Of a stretch of DNA of 6,645 nt, positions 1 through 6,118 are shown piece by piece; the first letter of the stretch is position 1, and every line of letters begins with the position of its first letter. Location: positions 1-6,645 of the forward strand of contig JAJYJL010000471.1 of the NCBI GenBank assembly GCA_021789565.1, given 5' to 3'. The notes below the pieces were generated by a model, which searched no databases, was not told the origin of the DNA, and worked only from the letters and a program-made list of their open reading frames with translations. Origin of the DNA: Acidobacteriota bacterium. GTDB taxonomy: Bacteria; Acidobacteriota; Terriglobia; UBA7540. Position numbers and translations under genes: made by a program.

Positions 1-60
1 GTTGTATCCTCTGGATCCTGTCAGCCCACCAGACAGAGAGGTATTAGCATTGTCGTCATC

Positions 61-88
61 TTGTCAGATGAGCATATAGGCGTATGAT
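61..88 (+). promoter_or_regulatory. Candidate sigma70-type promoter for the 136-1016 gene pair
   Basis: TTGTCA (61-66) and TATGAT (83-88) each differ from the -35 and -10 consensus at one position and are 16 bp apart. The start of transcription would fall near 95, about 40 nt before the GTG start at 136. The short leader contains a TGCAG/CTGCA inverted repeat (99-103/112-116). This is pattern matching only; a 28-bp match of this quality can arise by chance. Confidence 0.4.
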
Positions 89-135
89 AGTAGCTTGGTG
101 CAGGAGTTTCGCTGCACAGCAGGGAGGGATTACGG

Positions 136-600
136 GTGGTCGTATCGGTTGTAGTACTGGCTGTCTCCTCAGCGCTGCTATTGTTCTATATCCAGACGTT
201 CTGCGAAAAGGCCCTGAAGCGGGAATTCGGCCGGCCGTATTTCAGAGAAGTCGTCCACGCCGTTCAGCTGGAATATCCGCTTCTTCGTGATTCCTATGCT
301 AACCATGCTTCGCTCGATTATGCGCAGGTCCGCCTTGCGCTCAAGTGCGCCTTCTTCACTTTGCAATTCCTGCTGAAGAACAGCGAGCCCGCACGCCGGT
401 GCCTGTCGCGTGGTGAGAGGCTTCTGGGCCTCTATTTCCGTTTTCTGATGTTTTCCATGCCGGTCCGGCATGTCTTGAACCTCAAGGAGAGAGCAGGGGT
501 GCTGAGGATGGCAACTGTCCTCCAGTACTTTGCAAATTCAGTGGGAGAAAAATTGGCCGTCAACTCGTTTGCGAGCGCGCCGGCCAGCCTCAATTCATGA
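136..600 (+). CDS. Membrane-anchored hypothetical protein, upstream partner of a receiver-like protein
   Basis: This 154-residue protein is of unknown function. The GTG start at 136 is chosen because AGGGAGGG (121-128) lies 7 nt upstream, a strong ribosome-binding site. Residues 2-19 form one hydrophobic segment, probably an uncleaved N-terminal membrane anchor, and the rest (about 24-154) is a helical, mostly soluble domain with many Arg, Leu and Phe residues. A stretch near residues 95-140 (LYFRFLMFSM and later VLQYFANSVGE) resembles, from memory, conserved hypothetical proteins of Acidobacteria; I cannot attach a Pfam family. The stop overlaps the start of the next gene by ATGA, so the two products are probably made together and may interact. 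No catalytic motif is visible. The reading frame is confident and the function is not. Confidence 0.8.
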   Translation: MVVSVVVLAVSSALLLFYIQTFCEKALKREFGRPYFREVVHAVQLEYPLLRDSYANHASLDYAQVRLALKCAFFTLQFLLKNSEPARRCLSRGERLLGLYFRFLMFSMPVRHVLNLKERAGVLRMATVLQYFANSVGEKLAVNSFASAPASLNS

Positions 601-1016
601 GCACGACTGCAATTCGAAAAGAAACTTCTGCGCATTCCGCGCCGTTGCACCGCCAGGTCCTGATCCTGACCGACGACGTGTCTCTTCGTAACCTCTTCTA
701 TCTGATGAGAAAGCTGGCCGCCGAAAATGCGGCAGACGGGAGCGAAAGAGCCGTAGCCGCTTTCATGGAAGATGCGCTCTATGATGCTGTCGTCCTCGAT
801 CTTCGGTGTGGAGACCAGCGCCATGGGGCCGAGGTCCGCGGGATCAGCAAGATACAGCCTGCCATTCTGGGGCGGCTACTGACGATTACCGCCGAGGTCA
901 GCGGGCCGGAAACCCTGGACCTGGTTGAAAAATACCTTGTCACCGGCCTGCCGGGTGCGCTGCTCTGGCTTGCCAGCCATCGTTATAAGCGGCGCAAGCA
1001 GTGTACTCTTCATTAG
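597..1016 (+). CDS. Receiver-like (pseudo-response-regulator) protein, stand-alone
   Basis: This 139-residue protein looks like a single CheY-type receiver fold without an output domain. Visible receiver hallmarks are a beta1 strand ending in an acidic pair (VLILTDD, D26/D27), a beta3 strand with the possible phospho-acceptor (AVVLDLR, D68) and a beta4 strand with a switch threonine (LLTITAE, T98). The invariant Lys-Pro after beta5 is not visible: the corresponding stretch reads YLVTGLPG (113-120). Helix alpha1 (SLRNLFYLMRKL) fits the fold. The protein ends in a basic tail (HRYKRRK). Without the lysine, normal phosphoryl switching is doubtful, so it may act as a degenerate receiver or protein-binding module. 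The ATG overlaps the preceding stop (ATGA) and has no clear Shine-Dalgarno sequence of its own, suggesting translational coupling. It ends 42 bp from the convergent gene at 1059. The ORF is likely real; the receiver assignment is moderately sure. Confidence 0.75.
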   Translation: MSTTAIRKETSAHSAPLHRQVLILTDDVSLRNLFYLMRKLAAENAADGSERAVAAFMEDALYDAVVLDLRCGDQRHGAEVRGISKIQPAILGRLLTITAEVSGPETLDLVEKYLVTGLPGALLWLASHRYKRRKQCTLH

Positions 1017-1058
1017 GGCAGACTCTCAGGCCCACAGCACCGCCGGTCCGAGCTTTGG

Positions 1059-2909
1059 CTACGGCTTCACGTTTTTGCGCCAACCAAAGCTGTCCGGCGC
1101 GCCGGTGGGATGCGCAAACCAGTGCATCGGCCTGGCGCTGCAGCCCTTGCCTTCGGAGAAGCCTGTGACTTTGCCGCCCTTTGCTTCCAGTTCCGCCTTG
1201 TAGCAGTCGCCGAGCGAGTCGGTAAAGGCGAAAGTCTGCGTACTGGTCTGGTTCCGGTTGCCGGAAAGTCCCACATGCCCCGCGTTGAAGTTGAAGTTCA
1301 CCTCATCCGCAGCGGTGCGAACATTGCTGACGCTGGCGGTGTAGGGCGCAAGCCCGGCCTCCCGCTGCTCGACGTGCTTGTCGTAGGCCTGGTGCAGATG
1401 GACGCTCTGAGTGCGGCTGTGGTCGGATTTGAAACTCCGCAACACGTCGGCCGTAAGCGAATAATCCAGCGAGCGCTGGACCGTGCGCCCACCGGAATCA
1501 CCCCCAGTGCTGCTGCTTGTTCCGGTCATGCGTCCTGACTGCTCGGTAACGTGCCGGGTGGCGTTGGCATTGATTGTGGAGAACGTCTGCGTATTGTTGA
1601 ACGTAAGGTTTTGCTCCACGCGCGTCCGCACGCGCCCCGCCGCCGTATTGACATAACCTTCAATCTCATAACTCTGTTTTGCCTGGGTCGCTACGTTGCC
1701 GTTCACTTTCTCCGGGTCCCGGCCGAGCGTACTGGTGACGTTGGGTTCGAGTGACTGGCCCTTCAGCGTATTGCGCGTAACGCCGCCGCCGGTATGCTCA
1801 GTCTTCGCATCGCGGTAAACCAGCAGGGCTGCCCCCACCGAGAAGTAATGGTTTGAACCCAGCACACGCATCGCAACGGAATGCTCCGCGCCATCGCTCA
1901 GAAGGCCGGCAAATGGAGTAAGGTCAATGCGGTAAGGCACAAAGTCGAGGGTCTGCACGCCAGGTGTGGGCCGCCATAAGAAAGGGTCGATGCCTCCGGT
2001 GTAGACCCAGGGGAAGATTGGAGCGAGTCCCGCCGGCTGGCCGTCAACCAGGACCTCAACCTCGCGATAACTGCCGCCGCTACACGCGCGCGGACGCTTG
2101 GGCGCGCCTTTGTAGCCGCGCCTCATGGCGAAAGCCATGGTTTCCTGAATATATTTGTCCGGCAGGCAGGTGTACCAGAACTCGTCGTGAAACTGACTTT
2201 GCGCAAACTCATCCAGATAAACGCGTTCCGTGTTGCGCGGGAGCGTAATTTTGCGCACGAGCTGATCATCGCCGGTCTGAAGGTTCGCGGGCTCGTTGGA
2301 TGCGTTCAGCGCATAGACTTCATCAGGCGCGCGGGGCGCGGGATGAGCGGCATCGGCGGGGTAGAAAAGGATCCGGGCGCTTGCGTGGATGACGCTGGCG
2401 CGGAGTGAGTCAATCCAGTTGTTGATGAGCGCATCGCCTTTGCCGGGAGAACGCAGCAGGCTGGAGTAATCGGTAAGGTCCCGCTCGATCTGCCAGCTTG
2501 GGCCGAGATCCGGCGAGGGCTCTTCGGTGGTGCCAAAGTATATGTTCACGCCGTTCAACCAGATGGATGCCGTGCGGTCATACTGGTGCCCGGGATCAAC
2601 GGAGAAATCTGCCTGGAGTACCACCTTGGCCCACGGCCCCTTGCAGCCGGCGGGCGGGTCGTAATTGAACGGGTGCGGAACGGAATCCATGCGCGTGTTC
2701 TCGCCCGCCGGGCCGAAGTCCTCTTTGGGAAACAATTGGACCGTGCAGGGTTTGGTGGCCGGTACGGGCAGCGGCGGGTCGGCGATGGCAACATTCTGTG
2801 AGCCGACGGCTGGCTTGCCTTGCGCGCGAAGCTCGAGACCGCAGGATAAAATGAATGCGACAACCACAAGCGCCGTGATGATCAGGCGGCAAGACAGTTT
2901 TTGAGACAT
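1059..2909 (-). CDS. Secreted PNGase A-family glycoamidase (peptide-N4-(N-acetyl-beta-glucosaminyl)asparagine amidase A)
   Basis: This 616-residue protein belongs to the PNGase A family, whose members hydrolyse the GlcNAc-Asn bond of N-glycoproteins, often including glycans with core alpha-1,3-fucose, outside the cytoplasm. An N-terminal signal peptide (hydrophobic residues 9-22) probably ends at LRA/QG (29/30); C23 also gives a weak lipobox alternative. Family motifs follow in order: GPWAKVVL (91-98), DRTASIWLNGV (111-121), DEFWYT (242-247), REVEVLVDG (282-290), a proline/tryptophan-rich stretch with YTGGIDPFLWRP (303-314), and IDLTPFAGLLSDG (328-340). The C-terminal DCY (568-570) and C590 match the cysteine pair near the end of plant homologues as I recall them, so the gene looks full length. 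C55/C89 and C248/C276 could form further disulfides. AAGGGAG (2924-2918) lies 8 nt before the ATG. Related acid-active bacterial enzymes are known from Acidobacteria (Terriglobus). Activity and glycan specificity are inferred. Confidence 0.9.
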   Translation of the reverse strand: MSQKLSCRLIITALVVVAFILSCGLELRAQGKPAVGSQNVAIADPPLPVPATKPCTVQLFPKEDFGPAGENTRMDSVPHPFNYDPPAGCKGPWAKVVLQADFSVDPGHQYDRTASIWLNGVNIYFGTTEEPSPDLGPSWQIERDLTDYSSLLRSPGKGDALINNWIDSLRASVIHASARILFYPADAAHPAPRAPDEVYALNASNEPANLQTGDDQLVRKITLPRNTERVYLDEFAQSQFHDEFWYTCLPDKYIQETMAFAMRRGYKGAPKRPRACSGGSYREVEVLVDGQPAGLAPIFPWVYTGGIDPFLWRPTPGVQTLDFVPYRIDLTPFAGLLSDGAEHSVAMRVLGSNHYFSVGAALLVYRDAKTEHTGGGVTRNTLKGQSLEPNVTSTLGRDPEKVNGNVATQAKQSYEIEGYVNTAAGRVRTRVEQNLTFNNTQTFSTINANATRHVTEQSGRMTGTSSSTGGDSGGRTVQRSLDYSLTADVLRSFKSDHSRTQSVHLHQAYDKHVEQREAGLAPYTASVSNVRTAADEVNFNFNAGHVGLSGNRNQTSTQTFAFTDSLGDCYKAELEAKGGKVTGFSEGKGCSARPMHWFAHPTGAPDSFGWRKNVKP

Positions 2910-2930
2910 ATAACGGACTCCCTTCTACTT

Positions 2931-3032
2931 TGGCTGCGTCAGGTTTCCGCTTCCGTACCCTTTGCCCGCTCCAGCGCGAAGGAAACCTTCGCTTTGGAAC
3001 GGTGAATTAATCCGGTCAGGTCAGCGCAGCCA
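2931..3032 (-). promoter_or_regulatory. Inverted-repeat-rich 5' leader of the PNGase A gene
   Basis: On the minus strand, just before the ribosome-binding site of the PNGase A gene, three sets of complementary arms occur in 102 nt. Arms 2931-2938 (TGGCTGCG) and 3025-3032 (CGCAGCCA) are a perfect 8-bp outer pair. Positions 2976-2992 form a perfect 7-bp hairpin, GCGAAGG with a 3-nt loop and CCTTCGC. Arms 2941-2948 (AGGTTTCC) and 2981-2988 (GGAAACCT) form another perfect 8-bp pair, which overlaps that hairpin and so cannot form at the same time. The outer pair closes 7 nt from the AAGGGAG site. This resembles a leader that could switch structure, but no known riboswitch class was recognised. Confidence 0.35.
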
Positions 3033-3265
3033 GACTTTTCCATTCAAACATGCGAGGCAGGCACCGTCCACAACAAATTGCCAGGATCGGGGAGAGTGCG
3101 AAATTGCGGTGCGGCTTGACGAATTCTTGCAGGGACGGTCTGGTGTTCGTCTCCGTATTCCCAATTCACGGGCAGGCGCCCCAACCGTGGCCCCGCAGGC
3201 ACTGTTGCGGCTGCGGCCGAATTTTATTTGACAGTCAATAACTCCCTATGACAAAGTGAAGCCTC

Positions 3266-3338
3266 GCCGAAGGGGTTGGGTACGTTAAGTTTCACACTCC
3301 CGTGAGTGGGTCTGTGATTATCTCCCGGCCCCTTCGGC
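3266..3338 (+). other. Long imperfect hairpin, candidate structured RNA or terminator
   Basis: GCCGAAGGGG (3266-3275) and CCCCTTCGGC (3329-3338) are perfect 10-bp complements. In a + strand RNA the helix continues through U3276-G3328, U3277-G3327 and G3278-3280 with C3324-3326, giving 15 continuous pairs. In the minus-strand RNA the two wobble pairs become A/C mismatches, which favours the + strand. Inside the loop, UCACA (3292-3296)/UGUGA (3313-3317) and CACUC/GAGUG (3295-3299/3304-3308, CCGU loop) offer alternative inner stems. TTTATT (3339-3344) follows the stem, a short imperfect U-run. No + strand gene precedes it closely. It could be a small RNA with its own terminator, or a structure in the 3' part of the M42 transcript. 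Confidence 0.35.
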
Positions 3339-3593
3339 TTTATTCAGAATTGCATTCAATTTCAAACCCCGCTTCCACGCTTTTTTCTGTTTTCACCAAT
3401 CCTGATATCGCGACGGCTTGTGGCCAGGGGACATTATTCCGCTCAGGTCCGGTTGGGATTCCCGCGAAGGGGCGCCGGGGCAGCGTCTTTGCGCCTGGCA
3501 GCGGGTAGTTGTCGCGTCGCATTCCCGCCGAGAGATTGCAGTTTGCGATTGGCAGAAGATCCCACCGCAACATCGCCGTTCCGTGGCTGCCGG

Positions 3594-4745
3594 CTACTGG
3601 AAGTTCGTCAGGTTCTTTACCGTTGGCGCATCAAGCCTCTTGAGCACAGCAACTAGCAGCCGCACAGCCTGGTCGAAATCCGACCGGTCGATGATTCCGG
3701 TGTTGGCATGCGTATATCGGGCCGGGACCACAAAGTTGATGACGGGCACGCCGCCGTCAATTTTCTGCATGCTCGCCGCATCTTCCCCGTAGCGCACCAC
3801 CAGGTCAGTCTGCAGCGGGATCTGATTGGCTTCCGCAACGCTGCGGAAAAGATCGAACAGTTTTCGATTCGGAAGTGTTGAAGCGTCGTAGGCGAAGATG
3901 CCGGGGCCCGCGCCCAGCTTCTCCTCTGCCTGGCCTGAATTCGTACCCGGAGAGTCCGCGGCAATGCCAACCTCGATGGCGATTCCAACATCGGGCTTGA
4001 CGACTTCTGCCGCGGTCGTTGCGCCGCGCAGGCCGACTTCTTCCTGAACTGTGCCGGTGAAGAAAACCGAATTGGGCGTCTTCGCGCCTTCGCGCTCAAG
4101 CATCTTCAGCGCTTCAATCTGCACCAGCAGCCCGATGCGGTCATCCCAGGCTTTGGCCGCGTAGCGGTGGTTGGCGAGTTCGATAAAAGGACTTGCCGGC
4201 GCAATGGGATCGCCCAGGCGAATGCCCAGTTCTTCCACTTCCGCCCGGCTGTGCGCGCCCACGTCGAGATAAACGTTCTGCGGATCTACAGACCAGGTGG
4301 TTAATTCCGGCGTGGCGATGTGTCCGTCCTGAGTGCCGCTGACCGCCGGGACGGGTCCCTTCCTGGTAAGGATCGTCCAACGTTGGTCCACCATGTTCGT
4401 GCCCAGCCAGCCACCCAGCGTCTGGACCTTGATAAAACCTTGTCGCGTTATGGCGCGCACCATCAGGCCGACTTCATCCAAATGGGCATCAACCATGATT
4501 CGCGGCCCAGCCGAGTTGCCCGGAGCTTTCGCGATCACGGAACCCAGGCCGTCTGTCGAAATTTCGGCGCCCGCCTTGCGCATCTCGCGTTCATAAAGTT
4601 TGCGCACCGGACCCTCGGCTCCGGAAGGGCCGTCAGCCTCTGTGAATTCTTTCATCAGCGCGATTACGGGATCGCTCTGTTGCGCCGCCAGCGCCAGGCT
4701 TGCTCCGATCAGCAATACAGTCAGCAAGATCATCTTCGGCTTCAT
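3594..4745 (-). CDS. Exported M42-family metallopeptidase (aminopeptidase type)
   Basis: This 383-residue protein is an M42 (TET-type) aminopeptidase homologue, a dinuclear metal enzyme that removes N-terminal residues from peptides; some members have been labelled endoglucanase M. The start at 4745 is chosen over an in-frame ATG 33 bp upstream because AAGGAG lies about 8 nt before it and a signal peptide begins there (MKPK, hydrophobic residues 5-20, likely cleavage at LAA/QQ). All expected metal and catalytic residues are present: H88 and D90 in VDAHLDEVG, D201 in AWDDR, E235/E236 in VQEEVG, E258 in AIEVGIA, and H346 in YTHANTG. The length matches the family plus the signal peptide. M42 enzymes are usually cytosolic, so export is notable. 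It follows the PL22-like gene by 56 bp on the same strand and is probably cotranscribed. Family assignment is sure; substrate is not. Confidence 0.92.
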   Translation of the reverse strand: MKPKMILLTVLLIGASLALAAQQSDPVIALMKEFTEADGPSGAEGPVRKLYEREMRKAGAEISTDGLGSVIAKAPGNSAGPRIMVDAHLDEVGLMVRAITRQGFIKVQTLGGWLGTNMVDQRWTILTRKGPVPAVSGTQDGHIATPELTTWSVDPQNVYLDVGAHSRAEVEELGIRLGDPIAPASPFIELANHRYAAKAWDDRIGLLVQIEALKMLEREGAKTPNSVFFTGTVQEEVGLRGATTAAEVVKPDVGIAIEVGIAADSPGTNSGQAEEKLGAGPGIFAYDASTLPNRKLFDLFRSVAEANQIPLQTDLVVRYGEDAASMQKIDGGVPVINFVVPARYTHANTGIIDRSDFDQAVRLLVAVLKRLDAPTVKNLTNFQ

Positions 4746-4765
4746 AGTCAAATCTCCTTGGATCG
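4678..4765 (-). repeat. Shared leader cassette, copy 1 (RBS plus signal peptide of the M42 gene)
   Basis: This 88-nt block aligns without gaps to 5967-6054, with 67 identical positions counted by eye (about 76%). It covers about 20 nt upstream of the start, including the ribosome-binding site, the ATG, and the codons for the signal peptide through the Gln-Gln at the presumed cleavage site. Identity in the non-coding 20 nt is 16 of 20, which convergence on signal-peptide chemistry would not explain. The similarity stops abruptly on both sides. Confidence 0.65.
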
Positions 4766-4801
4766 TTGATCGCCCCACAGATCACATCCGGCGTGGCCGG
4801 G

Positions 4802-6034
4802 CTATTGCGTTTTTGCGACTTCGACTTCGTACACCTGCGTTGTTCCGTCCATGTTGGACCGGAAGACAATCCACTTGCCGTCGGGTGTGAACTGAATGTT
4901 GGGCTCCAGGTGGTAGTTATGTTTCGACATATTCACCAGGCGCTCCGCGTGCAAAACGCCCGGCTGGATGAATCCCGGCTGTTCCAGGCCGCGGTTGTGA
5001 ATGAGCTCCGGGCGGAAAAGGTATATCCACTTTCCGTCTTTGGCGCGGGCCACCATCTGGCTGTCTCCTCCGTCCCCGGCAAAGAGCTTTCCGTCGGGCG
5101 AAACATTAAAGTGCACCGACCATTCATCCCGTTCCAGGTGATACCAGATTCGTTTTCCTGCAGCCTCCTCGTAACCCGCCAGCCAGAAGTCTTCCCCTCG
5201 TGGCGTTTGCAGGTCATACCAGATGGTCTTGCCATCGGCGCCCCAGAATTCGTGGCCAAAAATCTCCATCATCATGGTACGCGTGTGAATTTTGGTGAGA
5301 TGGCTGCCGTCGGTGCGAATGGTCCAGATGCGATCCTTCAATTCCCAGGGCCCTTCGTGGCAAAACATGATCAGGCCCGGGTCCGTGGGCGAAAACTGAA
5401 CGTGATTGAGCCAGTCATGGCTGCGGTAAATCTTCCGAACACGTCCCGTCTTGATGTCAATCGTATAGAGCGCCATCGGCAGGTGCATCGCCCAGCGCCG
5501 GTGAAGGTTCGATTCGATGCCTGCGGCCCTTTTCCCGGGCGCGGGCGGCGGCCTTCGCGTGAATTCTCCGGAGCGCTGATTCGTTTTGCCTTCGACGGTG
5601 CTGCCGGCGAGAAGAGTTTCATCCGCATTTACGGAGGCCACGCGGCCGCGGAAAGGAATTTGTGCAATCTCGCGCGTGGCGCCCGAATAGACGTCCGTCG
5701 CATAGACGGCCTGCTGCTTCATGTAATAAACCGTCGGGGTCTTGTGGCCTACCGCGATCATAAAGACGCGGCCGCTCACGATGGCCCGAATGGCGCGCGT
5801 CGCCAGATCAATGGCGGATAGCCCATCAGGTGTGGTGATTACCAGCGTACGACCGTCGGGCGTGAATTCGTTCTGTGTAAAGTAGGAGCTTGAACTCCCC
5901 GGCTCGCGCGAAAGCCGAACAATGCGGTGGCCCGTGGAGGGATCAACCCACTCGGCAGACTGCTGCTGCTGCGCGGCCAGCCCCAGGCTTGCGCTAAGCA
6001 GTAGTCCTGCCAGCAATGCTATTTTCGGCTTCAT
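4802..6034 (-). CDS. Secreted PL22/oligogalacturonate-lyase-like beta-propeller protein
   Basis: This 410-residue exported protein (signal peptide 1-21, likely cleavage LAA/QQ) has a beta-propeller related to oligogalacturonate lyase (PL22), the enzyme that splits short pectin oligomers by beta-elimination. The start at 6034 is supported by GGAGA about 7 nt upstream and by the signal peptide. Blade repeats with FTPDG or SPDG occur at 57-61, 312-315 and 382-386. Family landmarks are YFTQNEFTPDG (51-61), HVQFSPTDPGLIMFCHEGPW (211-230), HEFW (261-264) and GDGGDSQ (320-326). H211 matches the proposed catalytic histidine and H261 one metal ligand. The C-terminal metal motif, Q-x-x-H-P-H-P in the Erwinia enzyme as I recall it, reads YHLEPNI here (374-380), so Gln and two His are replaced by Tyr, Glu and Asn. 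Most known PL22 enzymes are cytosolic; this one is exported. It may be a divergent lyase with changed metal use, or a non-catalytic binding protein. Confidence 0.85.
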   Translation of the reverse strand: MKPKIALLAGLLLSASLGLAAQQQQSAEWVDPSTGHRIVRLSREPGSSSSYFTQNEFTPDGRTLVITTPDGLSAIDLATRAIRAIVSGRVFMIAVGHKTPTVYYMKQQAVYATDVYSGATREIAQIPFRGRVASVNADETLLAGSTVEGKTNQRSGEFTRRPPPAPGKRAAGIESNLHRRWAMHLPMALYTIDIKTGRVRKIYRSHDWLNHVQFSPTDPGLIMFCHEGPWELKDRIWTIRTDGSHLTKIHTRTMMMEIFGHEFWGADGKTIWYDLQTPRGEDFWLAGYEEAAGKRIWYHLERDEWSVHFNVSPDGKLFAGDGGDSQMVARAKDGKWIYLFRPELIHNRGLEQPGFIQPGVLHAERLVNMSKHNYHLEPNIQFTPDGKWIVFRSNMDGTTQVYEVEVAKTQ

Positions 6035-6054
6035 GGGCAAATCTCCGTGGATTG
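5967..6054 (-). repeat. Shared leader cassette, copy 2 (RBS plus signal peptide of the PL22-like gene)
   Basis: This is the partner of 4678-4765 at a constant offset of 1289 bp. The encoded signal peptides are identical at 16 of 23 residues, both starting MKPK and ending LAAQQ. The CAAATCTCC and TGGAT stretches (as read on the + strand), which hold the ribosome-binding site, are conserved outside the coding part. The mature proteins downstream show no similarity to each other. Confidence 0.65.
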
Positions 6055-6118
6055 GCCGGTGGTGTATACCCCGAATTATCGGTACGCGCGGGCGCGGACA
6101 CGAAATCAGGCCCACAAC

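Larger units (their letters stand above)
2910..3593. other. 684-bp intergenic region with no convincing gene
   Basis: The region lies between the start of the PNGase A gene and the stop of the M42 peptidase gene, both on the minus strand. The open frames inside it are short, lack ribosome-binding sites and have low-complexity Arg/Pro/Ala translations, so none is called. It holds the PNGase A leader repeats (2931-3032), a tandem GGTCAGGTCAG (3014-3024), a TGACAGTCA palindrome (3229-3237) that includes a TTGACA box without a good -10 partner, and the long hairpin at 3266-3338. The part from about 3345 to 3593 shows nothing I can name. The promoter of the PNGase A gene should lie here, but no box pair stands out on the minus strand. 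Confidence 0.6.

Noticed and set aside
8..42. Bulged hairpin CCTCT/AGAGG plus CTGTC/GACAG near the left edge
   Set aside because: The stem is interrupted by a 5-nt bulge and has no T-run; upstream sequence is missing, so a terminator cannot be supported.
1017..1058. Possible terminator between the convergent genes
   Set aside because: No stem of useful length and no T-run in the 42 bp; termination presumably occurs inside the opposing gene or by Rho.
2931..2990. Slight resemblance of GGAAACCTGACGCAGCC (minus strand) to the c-di-GMP-I riboswitch core
   Set aside because: The conserved GCAAAGCC-type stretch and the tetraloop-receptor arrangement are absent; the match is a few bases only.
2962..3231. 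Plus-strand open frame of 89 codons in the intergenic region
   Set aside because: It is rich in Arg, Pro and Ala, has no ribosome-binding site, and overlaps the repeat-rich leader of the PNGase A gene.
3228..3252. TTGACA box followed by TATGAC as a + strand promoter for the hairpin element
   Set aside because: The boxes are only 13 bp apart, too close for a sigma70 promoter, and no better -10 lies at 16-18 bp.
3340..3573. Minus-strand open frame of 77 codons between the M42 gene and the long hairpin
   Set aside because: There is no ribosome-binding site before its ATG, the composition is not protein-like, and no family was recognised. It could still be checked for conservation.
4766..5821. 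Long + strand open frame (351 codons) opposite the PL22-like gene
   Set aside because: It lies wholly antisense to a gene with a clear family match and signal peptide, has no ribosome-binding site, and its translation has no recognisable domain; high-GC antisense frames often stay open.
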